64,000 nt of DNA from Edaphochlamys debaryana (lineage: Eukaryota > Chlorophyta > Chlorophyceae > Chlamydomonadales). Shown one piece after another: positions 1 through 11,676 of the stretch (position 1 is its first letter; every line of letters starts with the position of its first letter). A program made the position numbers and the translations under genes. Location: the NCBI GenBank assembly GCA_016858145.1, contig JAEHOE010000133.1:248001-312000 (forward strand). The letters run 5' to 3'. The notes beneath the pieces were generated by a model, which was given only the letters and a program-made list of their open reading frames with translations, did no database searches and was not told the origin of the DNA.

Positions 1-73
1 TAGAGGGGGAGGAGGGAGGAGGGTACAGGGGGAGGAGGGTACAGGGGGAGGAGGGAGGAGGGTACAGGGATCA
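1..73. repeat. Purine-rich tandem repeat in an intron
   Basis: Imperfect direct repeats of a purine-rich word containing gggtacaggg occur about four times. The stretch lies upstream of the first helicase exon and is presumably intron. Nothing else is evident in positions 1-250 except the acceptor at 249-250. Confidence 0.6.
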
Positions 74-250
74 GAGGGCACAGGATGAGGAGGGGGGAGG
101 GCGGCCGCAGGAGGGACCCGGGCCTTGGGCGCTGTGTGTTTGTACTCGAACAGCGGTTGCCGGTAGCTGGGCTGCGCCGCCCTCGGCTGTCGTGGCTCGC
201 CCCCTTGCCCCCGCTCTCCTATCCATCCCCACCCAACCCCGCCCCCGCAG

Positions 251-3200
251 GACGAGGTGTCCATGACGGCAGGGGAGTTCTTCACGGTGAGCCCCCGCCC
301 GGGTCCCGTGGCGGCCCAAGCCCTCCAGTCCCCGCGCCGGCCGTGGGCCCCGCACTTTCTTCTCGCAGTTCGCACCGTGCCCCTCTTGCCCCATACATCC
401 TGCTCCTGATTTCTCTTTAACACCCCCCCGCCCTGTGTCCCGGGCTCAGATGATTGAGAAGATGCTGCGCATGATCCGCAAGAACGGCCGGCCCGCGGGG
501 GGGCTGCAGCTCATCTTCAGCGGGGACTTCTTCCAGTGAGGGCGGGAGGGGGGAGGGGTGGGGGGTGGGCGAGGGGCACGAGGCCGGGAGCAGTGGGGCC
601 ACTTGCTCGAAGGGGGGGTAGACGGAACGGAGAGACTTCCGGTATCCCCTCCGCCCAACAAGGCAGGATTGCCACCTCCACTCTGGCCCCTTCCCCTTCC
701 CCCCTTCCCTTCCACCACCACCCCTCCAGGCTACCCCCCATCACGCGCCGCCCCGGCTACGGCGCCGAGCAGGCCAGCCCCCAGCTGTGCACCAACTGGG
801 GCTACCTGTTCCAGTGCGCCGCCTGGTGGCGGTGCGGGTTCAAGCTGGTGCTGCTCACGCAGGTGGGGGGTGACGGGGCGGGCGGGGGCGGGGCGGTGGG
901 GGTGGGGAACCAGGGGAAATGGGTCCAGCTGGGGGCGTCATCGCGGGGTGCCACGGGGCCTCGTGTGGCCGCTGCAGCCGCACCCCTGCTTGTGCGCTCT
1001 CCCTCCGCTTAGCTCCACCTTCGCACCCCGCCCCACCTGCCCCCATTCCACCCCATCCCCCCCGGCCCCCCTGTCTCCCCTCCTCCCCACCCCCTCCCCC
1101 TCTCTCCCCTGCCACCCCCCCCCCCAGGTCTTCCGCCAGGCCGACGCCGAGTTCGCCCGCCTGCTGGACGACATCCGCTACGGCCGCAACGCCCGGCAGG
1201 CGGTGCAGCGCATAGTGGACGTGTGCGCGCGGCCGCTCGAGTGAGCACCGGGGCTGGGGAGGCGGGGGACATGCAAGGGATGGGGTGGTGGGTGGTGGGG
1301 GGCTGTCATGATGTGCGGCCAGCTGTGCTCACGTTTCTAGTGTCCGGTGCCGGAGAGCGTGCTGGTGGGCCCAGGCGAGCCGCACTAGGGGCTGCCCCCC
1401 GGCCCCTGCCCGCTAACCACCCTCTGCAAACTCTTCGCGCCCTCGCTCAAGTCCCGATTCTCCCCTCCCTCCTCGTCCCCCCGGCCCCTTCCCCCGCCCC
1501 GCCCCCAGCTGCTCCGACGGCATCAAGCCCACGCGCCTCTACAGTGCCAACAAGGACGTGGACGCACTCAACCGGGAGGAGCTGGACAAGCTGCCGGGGG
1601 AGGAGGTGGGGCAGCGGGGGGAGGAGGTGGGGGGGAAGGGAGACAGGTGCAGCGGCCCGATCCACCAGGTCCAACCTCCTCAGCTACTGGGCCCCTTCAG
1701 CCTTCTGCCAGCATTGCGTGCCGGTTGTCTTGGGGCCTCGACCCGTTGCTCATGTCCGGTCAGCTCACATTGGGGTGAGGGTTTTGTCCGGCCTAGCCTC
1801 ACCCTGGTCATTGCATCCCTTGGGTGAGCACCCTGTCCACCCCGCCCCCACCCCCGCTTCCTACTTTTATCACGCTGATTGCCCCCTGCTCCCTTGCCGT
1901 ACTCGAGTCACCACACCCCTATAGAATGATCACATGGCCCACCCGCCCGGGGGTCGAGTTGGGAGACGAGGGTTGGCCTGCGTGCCAGGCGGAGCACACA
2001 CACTGATACCGCCCCCGCACCCCCCCAGGTGACCATGCTGGGCGAGGATGACGTCATGCTGGACGAGGCCATCCGGGCCGTGCAGCCGCCGCTCAGCCGC
2101 CAGGAGCTGCACGAGTGCGAGGCGCGGCTGTGGGCGGCGGACTTCTGGAAGAGCTGCCTGGCGGCGCAGCGGTACTCGCTCAAGGTAGGTGAAGCTGGGG
2201 GCCGGGGGGCAAAGCAACCGTATCCGCTTGCTCAGGTATGTGGGGAAAGCCGTGCTTGCTCGTGTGACACCTTAGCTGTAACAGCCCACCCGGCCCCCAC
2301 CCTCTCATCCACTTTCCCACCCCGCCCCACCCCTCACCACGGCCCCCAGCTCGACGCCCAGGTGATGCTGGTGCGCAACCTGGACCTCAAGTCGGGCAAC
2401 GGCCGGCAGCTGGTCAACGGCTCGCGAGGCGTGGTGGTGGGCTGGGCGGCCAAGGTGAGGTGCCGTGCTGGCGGGGGGCAGCGGGGCCAGAACCCCCAAG
2501 CACTGACCCGCCTCTCGTGACTGCTAGGCCCTGTCTCCCCCCTTACCCAACCCTACCCCCCCGCCCCCGCTTTCGAGCCAATTGCGTGAGCCGCCTCGCC
2601 TCAACGCCCCCTGCCCTCCCCCTCTGCACCTCCGCCCCCCTCAGGCCGATATCGTGGACCGGCTCAAGGGCTCCATCCAGACGCAGCCGCCCACGCACCC
2701 GCGCGCCGGCGAGTCAGACGCGCTGTTCGAGTCCCTCATGGCAGACCTGGAGGCGGCGGGGCGGCGGGGGGCGGGCGGGGAGGAGGGGGAGGAGTCGGGG
2801 GAGGGCACGGGCGAGGGGGAGGAGGGGCCCGTGCCGCCGTCGCCCGGGGCGGGCTGCGATGGGGCCAAGGCGGAGGAGGGGTCGCCTATGAGCGTGGACC
2901 GGGCGGACGGCGCGGCCAGGACCGGGATGGAGATGGTGCTGGTCAAGGGGGAGGGGGCGGCGGCGGCGGCGGCCGAGGAGGCGGTCTCCCAGGGGCACAG
3001 CGGCGGCGGGAGCGCGGCGTCTGGCGCTGCATCGGCGGGAGCGGCAGCCGGCGGCGGCGCGGCGGGGCCGTCGGGCGCCACTGCCGCTGCCGCGGTGGCG
3101 GCGGCGGCGGGCAGGGGCCCGGGGGCCGCGGTGGCGGCACCGCAGCGGCAGTTTGGAGGCGTCGGCCCCGGGGGGGTGCCCCTCATGGTGAGGCGGGGCG

Positions 3201-5371
3201 GGGGCAGGCGAGGGGCAGGGGCCGGCCGGAAGGCGGTAAGCCTGGACCATGCTGGTACGGGCAGTGTGAGGCTCCCGCCACTGCGCTGGACTTCTCTGCT
3301 GCCGTCTTGTTCACTCGCCTCGTGTGTTCCCTCCCCTCTGCCCCCCTCCCCCTCCTCAGGTGGCGGGCCGTGACTACCCCGAGCCGGCCTTCCTCACCGG
3401 CATGGACAAGGTGAGGCGGGAAGCGCGGGAAGGACATTGTGCGATCCACGGCTCAAACCGCCAACGACCCACCGCCCAACCGCCAACGGTCAACCGCTCG
3501 CGCGTGCGCAGATCCAGGCCAAGATCGCTGAGCTGGAGCGCTGGAAGGGGCGGTACGTGCCGGTGGTCAAGTTCGCCAACGGGGTGGTGACCGAGGTGTC
3601 CCCCCTGGAGTTCAGCGCCAAGGTGCCCAAGTGGGGGACCACACGGCGGCTGCAGGTGCGGGGGTGGGGGTGGGGTGGGATGGATTGGGGCTGGGACCTT
3701 GGAGGGGATGCGGTGCCTGTGCGTGTGCCTGGCAGCTGGATTGTACGGGGTGCAGGGCTAGGTGGACCCCAAGTGGCCGGGGCGAGTCTGTCCTCACGCG
3801 ACCCCTCCCCACTTCGGCCTCTCCCTCCGCCTCCGTCCCCTTTCCCCCCCCAGGTGCCCCTCAAGCTGGCCTGGGCGCTGACCATCCACAAGTGCCAGGG
3901 CATGTCACTGGACCGGGTGCAGGTGTGTGGAGGGTGAGAGGGGTGGGCGCGTGATATGTTATGGTGCATTCGTGTGTAGAGTTAGTGGGCAAGCACCCCC
4001 GAAACCCGGTCCCGCAGGAGTCCCGACCCGGTCCCGCAGGAGTGTGTGGAGGGTGACGGGCTGAGGGGTCACGGCCTCCCGGGGAGGGGGCTCGGGGAAA
4101 AGACACGTCCAGGGTGCAGCGCCCCTATGGCCCGGCGCCTGGTATCGAGAGCTTGGATGCTGCCCTCAGCTCCCGCCTCCTCCCCAACCTCCACGCCCCC
4201 CCCTGCCAGGTGTCCCTCCGCGGCATCTTCGCCACCGGCCAGGCCTACGTGGCACTATCCCGCGCCCGCTCGCTGGAGGGTGGGTGGTGCGGCAGGGCGC
4301 CGGGGTGCTCGGAACAAGCGGGTTGGGGCGCGGCCCTGGGGGGGGGGGCGCCCCCCGCGGGAAGTCATATCGTACAAGGCTCATTGGGTTGGGGCGCCAT
4401 GTGCCTCTACTCACCCACTCCCCTGTGCCTCTGCCCACCCACCCCCTCCAGGCCTGGAGCTGCTGGACTGGAGCGACGGCTGCGTCAAGGTGCGTGGTGG
4501 GGGAGGAGGGGGCGAGTAAAGGAGGGAGGGACATGCAGAGGCGGACAGGCACGGAGCGCAGCAGGGCAGGGCATAGGGAGGGAGGGAAGCACGCGCCCAT
4601 ACCGACCCCCTCCCCTCTCCCCTCCCCCCTCCCCTCCCTTCCCCCCAGGTGGACCCCTGCGTGGTGGCCTTCTACCGGGACCTGCAGAACAACACATCGC
4701 ACGAGGATGAGGGCATGGCAGCATGGTGGGACGGGGCAGCGGGGGGGTGGTTGTCGGCAGCAACCGGAATCCAAGGGCCTTAGGCAGACGCAGAGGGGCC
4801 GGTTGCTCGTGGCCCCTTAGCGGCCCATGATCTCCGAAGTGCCTTGTCGAAGACCAGCCTCCCTCTGTCCCGTTGACCGTCCGCCGCCTGGCTGCAGTCC
4901 GGGACCCCGATGCCGTCCCTTACCCGGAACCCGGCCCACTCCTGTCCCCGTCCGCCGTTCCTCCCTCCCCCCAGGCGGTACTTCATCTCGCACCGCCAGG
5001 CGAAGCGCTTCCCGCCGCCCTTCCCAGGCTCCGCCGCCGCCGCCAGCACGCTGGACGCCTTCCAGGGCCCGCTGCCCGACTGGCCGCCGCCCAAGACCGA
5101 CGAGGACGACCGGCCCGCCCACAGCGGCGCCGCCGGCGGCGGCCGCGGCGGCCAGTGGATGCAGGGCGGCGGCGGCGGCGCTCGCCGCGGCAGCGGCGCC
5201 GCTGGCGAGAACGGCGGCTACGGCGGCGGCGCGGGGGGCGCTGCCGGCGGCGGCGGGGGGTACGGCGGCGGCGGCGGCGGCCGGGGCCGGTCCAGGGCCA
5301 ACGACGTGTGCTTCCGCTGCCAACAGACGGGCCACTGGGCCTCGGCCTGCCCCAACAGGCGCGGAGGGTGA
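251..5371 (+). CDS. PIF1-type ATP-dependent DNA helicase with C-terminal CCHC zinc knuckle (5' part outside window)
   Basis: Fifteen exons join in one frame: 251-286, 450-535, 730-862, 1128-1240, 1509-1605, 2029-2184, 2350-2454, 2645-3187, 3360-3410, 3512-3655, 3854-3922, 4210-4279, 4452-4489, 4649-4725 and 4975-5371, giving 704 residues. The fragment opens at Walker B (DEVSM). Motif III is rebuilt across an intron as GDFFQLPPI. Later come NGSRGVVVGW, then motif V around LAWALTIHKCQGMSLD and motif VI GQAYVALSRARSLEG, all typical of PIF1/RRM3-family 5'-3' helicases. The Walker A exon must lie upstream. Exon 2645-3187 is a low-complexity Gly/Ala/Glu insertion. After the helicase core there is a Gly-rich stretch and one zinc knuckle (CFRCQQTGHWASAC). 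The TGA at 5369-5371 overlaps a good donor (GTGAGG at 5368), so a further exon is possible. PIF1 enzymes act on G-quadruplexes, replication forks and telomeres; whether this one is nuclear or organellar cannot be seen. Confidence 0.9.
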
Positions 5372-6135
5372 GGGGCACGCAAGCCGGGGGGAGGGGGGGC
5401 AGTGTCGGGGCTCGGGCTCAGGGCCGGGGCTCAGGCCTCGCACGGCTGCCGGCGGGGCTGCGGGCAGCCGTGTGTCGTGCTGTGGGGCCGTGCCGCGCTG
5501 GCAGCGGCGCTGGGGCCCGGGGGGTAGGCTGTCAGGCAGGTTGTGCAGGGGAGAAGGATGATGGAGAGGGGCGGGTCTGGGAGGAGGACGGGTGGAAGAG
5601 GGAGCTTGGGGCAGGGTATTGACCGGGCACTACACCCGGGCAGGCGGCATGCGTCGAGCAGCGCATGGGCAGGCGAGCGTGTTATGACCAAGCAATGGCG
5701 TGCGTCGGGCGCTGGGCTGGCTTCGCGCCTGCGCGCACTAGCTGACGGCAAGGGGTGTGGGCAGTGTACTGGCAGGCGTGCCTGCGTTGTTGATGTGAAC
5801 CCCTCTTTGCTTGGGTAGGCGGTGTGCATGGGATAGGGTCTGCAGGTGAGACTGGGCTCACCAGAGGCTTTGAGCTCCAGGGGTGAAGTTGGGTGGGTGG
5901 TCGTAGACTGCACACTGCAGGCCAGTGAGGCCACGCGAGGCGGGGATGTGGGCAACGCGTAGGCGCGAGCGACCCGGTTGCCGTAGCAGGAGGAGGGAGC
6001 CAGGATGGCCCAGCGGGGGCGGATGGCGCCAACGCGCACGGTGTTTCGCCGACGCGCTTCTGGAAGCCGACACTCTTTGAAGTCTTCGACCCCGACCCCG
6101 ACAGTGTCACCCATCACTGTAATTGCCTTGAGTGG
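5372..6135 (+). other. Probable 3' UTR of the helicase gene with a TGTAA poly(A) signal
   Basis: No supported exon lies here. A TGTAA pentamer at 6118-6122, the usual volvocine poly(A) signal, would give a 3' UTR of about 760 nt. It ends roughly 220 nt before the start codon of the next gene. A long open frame on the other strand (5431-6252) has no recognisable domain and is judged a GC-bias artefact. Confidence 0.5.
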
Positions 6136-6356
6136 AGGTACCATAGGTTGACGCCTTGGCCAGTTCGGCCCTTGCGAGCCATCATTCTGCCCGAGAGTTT
6201 CTGCGCAACTCGCCCAGCTCACTAGCGCGACCGACTCTCCGAATTTTGTCAACCCATATACCCACTGCTCTTGGATGGGGCGCGGGAGCGCCCTGCAGCT
6301 GGCGCTGCGGGCCGCCGGGCTCAGCGCACGCAGCGCGGCAGGCGCAACAGTCGGCG

Positions 6357-9300
6357 ATGCACTTGCCGCGGTGGAGAGCGCGCTTCAGCCATGCAGCCGC
6401 AGCTTGTGCACGCTTCACGGCCGAGGATCCATCTGCACGCCATCAACTTCGGCGTTTAGCGCAGGCAGGGCTGTGGCTCAAACGCATCGGCAAACACGCT
6501 GGTATGAGTTCTGGTTCTCATACAGGCTCTCTTGTCTCCGCAGGGGACCTGCGCAGGCCGGACTTGCCCGCTGGCGCACGCGCTATTACCACGAGCTCAG
6601 GTAGGCTGTAGAACCAAGTCTACCAAGTCCTTGGGCACCGCTGGCGAGCGAACGCGCTGGCGTGTTTTTCCCGACAAATCACGCTTCCATCCATCGCCCC
6701 GCAGCGACCGCGGCTTCCGACTATTATGAGCTGCTGGGGCTAGACCGCAGCGCCTCTGAACAGGACATCAAGAAGGCGTACTATGCGCAGGCAAAGAAGT
6801 ACCACCCCGACACCAACAAGGTGGGCCTTGGGGCCTCAGCCCCTCCCCCCGTGTATGCCACTGCGCTTCAGCCCCTCCCCCCGTGTATGCCACTGCGCTT
6901 CACCCCGAGCCTGCCCTGTTCCACCTCCTTGCCCCCTGTCCTGCCTCGCATCCCCATCAACATCCTCGGCTCCCTTCCACCCGGTCCACCTTGCTTACCT
7001 CCCTTCCCCGGCACCCCACCCGGCTTTCCCCCCTCCCCTCAGGACGACCCCGCCGCCGCGGCCCGGTTCCAGGAGCTCCAAAAGGCCTATGAGGTCCTGC
7101 GCGACCCGGAGAAGCGGCGCATGTACGACACCGTGGGGCGGGAGGGCATGGACCGCATGGACAGCGGCGGCCAGTCGGGCGGACCCGGCTTCGAGGAGGG
7201 CGGCTTCCCCGGGGGCCAGGGCTTCTGGGTGAGGCCTGGGGCCGGGGGCCAGGGGACAGGGGACGAGGGTAGGGGCAGGGATGGGGCAGGTAGGGCGCCT
7301 GCTGGAAGGAGACAAAGAGACGATGTGGGTTGGGGAAGCGGTATGGGAGGAATGGCCCAGGGGGTCTCTGGCCACGCCGGAGGCCGGCCGGGGCATCACG
7401 GCTGACCTTTCCGCCCGCTTCCTTTGCCTGACAGGGCTTTCCCTTTGGCGCGGAGAACATCTTTGAGCAGCTGCTCAAGTCGGACCCGCGGCTGCAGGTG
7501 TGGACGGTTGACAAGCAGGGCCCGGGGAGAACACGGGCCGACCAATGGGCTTGAGGTCTGGAGGCGCAAGGCACTCTGGACACTGGCCTGGCTTGACGTG
7601 GTTGAACGCCTGAGCAGGGCGGGGCTTTAGCTGGCTGTATGGGGCCGTGAAGGAACGGCCTGTGGAGGCAGGCACAGGAGCAGGGGAGCAATGTGATGAC
7701 CCCTCTCCCCCGTGCTCGTACGCCCTGCTCCCCAGGCCATGTTCAACCGGGTACAGATGCCGCCGCTGCGGATCTCATTCATGGTGAGACGGAGGCGGAG
7801 TGGACGTCCGGTACCGCTCAGGCAGCGGATTGGGGCTCGACTGGGGCTTGGGCCTCACGCCAGGAGTGACTGCACCCGAGTCGCGGACCCGACCCACATG
7901 CGGGTTGGCGCCCGAGCAGGACAGGGACAGGGGGTTAAGTGGCGGCGTCGCTTCCCCTGCAGCAAAAGGACGCAGACAACGCACGATTGGGGCTCAGCTG
8001 AACAGCGCTGGAGCCAGCCCCGGAGCGGGATTCAGGGAGCTCTGGGCCCAGCGAGGCCAGGGCTGGTTCGGGCCAGGACCGACCTGACAGCCGGGACTTG
8101 ATTGAAAGGGCTGCGATGTGGGTCGGCCACTGGAGCCTTCGGAGGACTGCTTGCGCCGACCCCCACGCTTTGCCCCGCGGCCGAGCGTCCTGCTAGCGCC
8201 GTGCTCCACAGCTGCTGGCCTGCCCAGGCGCTCAGCTCCCCCCCTCGCTCTTGCCTGCCCTCCTTTGCCCCCGGCCCCGCTCCCCCCCTCACCCCGCAGG
8301 AGGCCGTGCAGGGCGTTCAGAAGACGGTGCAGGTCGGGCTGCGGTCGGGTCAGTCCAAGGCCGTGGTGCTGGACATCCCGGCGGGCGTGGACACGGGGGA
8401 CGTGCTGGAGACGCAGGTGCGCGGACGGTCTGCGCAGCAGGGAGAGTCTGGGCAGGGGGCACGGGAGGGGTAAGGGAGGAGAGGGGTTCGTGGCAGGCGG
8501 TGGCCGGGCCTGTGCACGGCTGGCTGGGTGCATACGCGGGCCGGGAGTATGCCGCGCGGGTCGCCAGCCAGGTGCTCCGGGCTTGGCTCGCTGCGCAAGA
8601 CGTGCAGACGGGACGGTGGTGGGAGCCGAGCTGGGCGCGCTTTCGGCGCTCCGCATGCGCATGCGACGAAGGCGGGGGGCGCACCAGCTACGAGCGCACT
8701 GCGCTAGGCCCCCGGCGCATACTGCATGCTCTGCTCAATACTGGTCGATTCGCTGCGGGGCCTGGCACGACGTCCCGTGCCGCACGGTGCTTTGGACGGC
8801 GGTGACTGGGCGGTCGGCTCCGCAAGAAAACGCTGCGCCGTTGGGTAGGGGCTGGCCAGGCCTACACGCCGCAGGGTGGCTTGGGGGCCCCCGGGCTGCC
8901 GAGGCGGAAGGCGTATCCGGGATGGGGTGGGGCTGCATCGAGTCAGGCAGGTCGACTCAGAAGGGGCGCTCGCGCGGCCTGCTGCTAAGTTTGCTGATGA
9001 TAGGATCGACCGGTGTGTCACATTAGTTTCTGAACGCATACAATATGGAACTACACCCCCGCCCCCGGTCACCCCTGGACTCCCCCGCCCCGCCGTCGCC
9101 CCCTGCAGGTGGACATGGCGGGAGCCGGCCGGCGTGCCAGCCCCAAGCTGTCGGTGACGTTCCCCATTGAGGTGCTGCCGCACCCCAAGTTCCGGCGCCA
9201 GGGGGCGGACATCTACACCTCCCTGGAGCTGCCGCTGAGCCAGGCGCTGCTGGGGACCACGGTGGGGGCAGGGCTGCCCGGGGGCGGAGGAGGGCCGTGG

Positions 9301-10127
9301 GGTCGTGCAGGACAGGCAACGGTGGCGGAGGCGAGGTCGACAACGACCCGAAACCTGCCCTCACCTCGCCTCCAGGCTTTGCCCGAGCAGAGCTGTTAAA
9401 CTCGGGGCCGAAATCTTGCCATCCAGCGTCCAAACCCATTCCCTCTCCCATGCGCCCCCTCACCCGTCTCCCCACCCCCCAGGTCCGTGTGGAGACCCTG
9501 GACGGTGGCGTGGACCTCCTGGTCCCCCCCCTCACGCAGCAGGGCGACCGCCTGCGCATCCGCGCGCGGGGCGTGCTGGTGCCGCGGCGGGGCATCAAGG
9601 GCGACCACTACGTTGACGTGACGTGAGCGCTGGGGGGCGGGGCGACGGGGGCGGGAGTGGGTGCAAGGAGTAGGGCGCCGGTGGGGGCCGTGGGGGGCGC
9701 TGGGTGCGTGGGCTTGGGACTCCCGCGACGGGGCTCTAGGGCGGTGGCCAAAGGGCTTCGGAGTGTTGTGGGTGTGTGGGGTAGGTAGGCAGGTTGGGGC
9801 TGGTTGACTGGGTGGGGATGGGTGGGGTGTGGCGTGCACTCGGCGGCGCTAGGCGTGGGCGCTTGCAGGAGTGCGCGGCGTGGGTTGGGCGTCATGCTCT
9901 GCCCCTGATGAGTGATGACGTACCCTAACCCAATTTCCTGCTTTTTCCTGCCGCCTCCTCCACCCTCTCCCCTTCTGCCCCGCAGCGTGCAGCTGCCCCG
10001 CGCGCTGACGCCGCGGCAGCGGGAGCTGCTGATCGAGTTCCAACACGAGGAGGACCGCAAGCGCCAGGCGGGCGGCCAGGGGCAGGCGGGCGGGCAGCAG
10101 AAGGCGCAGGGGCAGGCGGGGCGGTAG
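6357..10127 (+). CDS. DnaJ/Hsp40 co-chaperone, probably mitochondrial, without the Cys-rich zinc finger
   Basis: Exons 6357-6501, 6544-6600, 6705-6820, 7043-7228, 7435-7497, 7736-7783, 8300-8416, 9109-9261, 9483-9622 and 9986-10127 join to 388 residues. The N-terminus ([20 protein letters not shown]) is basic, Ala-rich and amphipathic, like a mitochondrial presequence. A complete J domain follows at about residues 70-135, with [20 protein letters not shown] and the HPD motif (YHPDTNK) that stimulates Hsp70. A Gly-rich GGFPGGQGF segment and C-terminal substrate-binding domains come next ([29 protein letters not shown]). The Cys-rich CxxCxGxG module of type I DnaJ/TID1 proteins is absent between [10 protein letters not shown] and the beta domain. 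The start at 6357 is chosen because only that frame passes both 5' introns into the J domain; an earlier out-of-frame ATG lies at 6275. It should assist Hsp70 folding, probably in the mitochondrion. Confidence 0.9.
6837..6900 (+). repeat. Two tandem 32-bp copies in a DnaJ intron
   Basis: A 32-bp C-rich word containing gtgtatgccactgcgct occurs twice head to tail in the intron following the HPD exon. Confidence 0.8.
8594..9040 (+). repeat. Duplicated 0.44-kb element, copy 1 (in DnaJ intron 8417-9108)
   Basis: The stretch from about 8605 to 9040 is repeated almost exactly at 11160-11591 in the same orientation. The visible differences are one substitution in the GCCGAGGCGG/GCCGAGTCGG word and a 4-bp indel near 8925. 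Both copies begin near cgcaagac and end at ctgaacgcata. I see no terminal inverted repeats, target duplications or coding capacity. It may be a non-autonomous mobile element or a simple segmental duplication. Confidence 0.9.
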
Positions 10128-11149
10128 CACCGGGCCTGGGGGTCAGGGCAGCTGGTGTGTTATCGGGGACATCGAGGTGCGGCGGCGAGCAAGAGCGGGG
10201 GCGAAAGTACATGCAACGTTGCGGTGGTGGATCTGGTAGTGAGGTGCGGACCGCGGGCGGAGTGTGAGGCCTGTGAGCAGCGCGGGGCCAGACAGCGGCC
10301 AGGACGGGGAGCCGTGGAGGAAACAGAGTGTCGCCTGTGACGGGGGAACGGGACAGGGTCCAGGCAGGCCCAACGCTGAACTTTGGGCTGGTGGCTTGGG
10401 GGCTGCTGCATGGGGGCTGCTGCATGCGGAACCTCATGGCCCACAACGCTCCCAACGCCTAGATGGCCCCCGCCTTCGGCACGCATGTCGGCGCCAGTTC
10501 CTGCTTCGGGCACCCCCTGCTTCCGGTGCACTGGCTAGAGGGCTTCTGTGCTCGCGTGGGCCATGCAGCGTAGTCAGGGCCATGTCGGCTGAAGTCGCTG
10601 AACGCGTCGATGTAGCCGCTGCCGCAACGCGCGAGGAGGCAGGCAGGTGCCAGCTATGCATCGCCAAGGCGGGGGCTACAGCCGCGTGCCCGAACGGTAC
10701 TTTCCCGGCTCCGAGTGTTGGCCCCCGAGTGTTGAGGCCCCGGACTTGTGCGTGCAGGCCGTTGTCGGTCCCGCCAGAGCTCGTAGGCCCACCTGTGCTT
10801 CAAGGTGGAGTACATCGTGGCAAGAAGCCGCATCGTATAGGTGAAGCTGGCTTGGGGGCACGCGGTTAGGGCAAGGCCTGGCAGGGGTGGCGAGCCGCGA
10901 GCGCCGCGAGCACCAGCCCCTGGGGACCACAGCCTCTGTGCGCTGCTGCGTGGTGGCTCAACCCGTCCGGCCTAACAGCGGGCCCAGCACTACTCCCACG
11001 CGTGCCGGGGAAGATTGGGGGGGGGGAGGTCTAGCGGCGGGCCCAGCGCGCGGGCTGCAAGCGCTAGCATTCGTCAGCTTCGCGGAGGTTGGGCGTTGGC
11101 CCGGTATGTCACCAGCTGCGCGGTTTGTGAGCGATGTGTGTAACCGTCC
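10128..11149 (+). other. 3' flank of DnaJ; no gene recognised; TGTAA at 11139-11143
   Basis: About 1 kb follows the DnaJ stop without a supportable exon. The only sense-strand TGTAA I find is at 11139-11143, just before element copy 2, which would give a 3' UTR of about 1 kb. A 32-bp word at 10544-10575 recurs (28 of 32 positions) at 42927-42958, downstream of another gene. Confidence 0.4.
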
Positions 11150-11591
11150 GCAAGACATACAGACGGGACGGTGGTGGGAGCCGAGCTGGGCGCGCTTTCG
11201 GCGCTCCGCATGCGCATGCGACGAAGGCGGGGGGCGCACCAGCTACGAGCGCACTGCGCTAGGCCCCCGGCGCATACTGCATGCTCTGCTCAATACTGGT
11301 CGATTCGCTGCGGGGCCTGGCACGACGTCCCGTGCCGCACGGTGCTTTGGACGGCGGTGACTGGGCGGTCGGCTCCGCAAGAAAACGCTGCGCCGTTGGG
11401 TAGGGGCTGGCCAGGCCTACACGCCGCAGGGTGGCTTGGGGGCCCCCGGGCTGCCGAGTCGGAAGGCGTATCCGGGATGGGGGCTGCATCGAGTCAGGCA
11501 GGTCGACTCAGAAGGGGCGCTCGCGCGGCCTGCTGCTAAGTTTGCTGATGATAGGATCGACCGGTGTGTCACATTAGTTTCTGAACGCATA
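11149..11591 (+). repeat. Duplicated 0.43-kb element, copy 2 (intergenic)
   Basis: Direct copy of the element at 8594-9040, offset about 2.55 kb and nearly identical. It ends 85 bp before the open frame at 11677, so it might supply promoter sequence to it; that is inference only. Confidence 0.9.
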
Positions 11592-11676
11592 TAGTTGACA
11601 ACTGCGGGGTGTCTCGCTCAGGCTGCTACCAACGCTACAGAGAGCCTGCTGCATCTTCCCCCGAACTTGAGCCCAA

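Noticed and set aside
5431..6252. 273-codon minus-strand frame
   Set aside because: It lies opposite the helicase 3' UTR, has no domain, signal or splice support, and runs past the TGTAA signal on the other strand. Long chance frames are common at this GC content.
8605..9040. SINE or tRNA-derived element
   Set aside because: I looked for A and B box matches in the duplicated element and found none that fit well.
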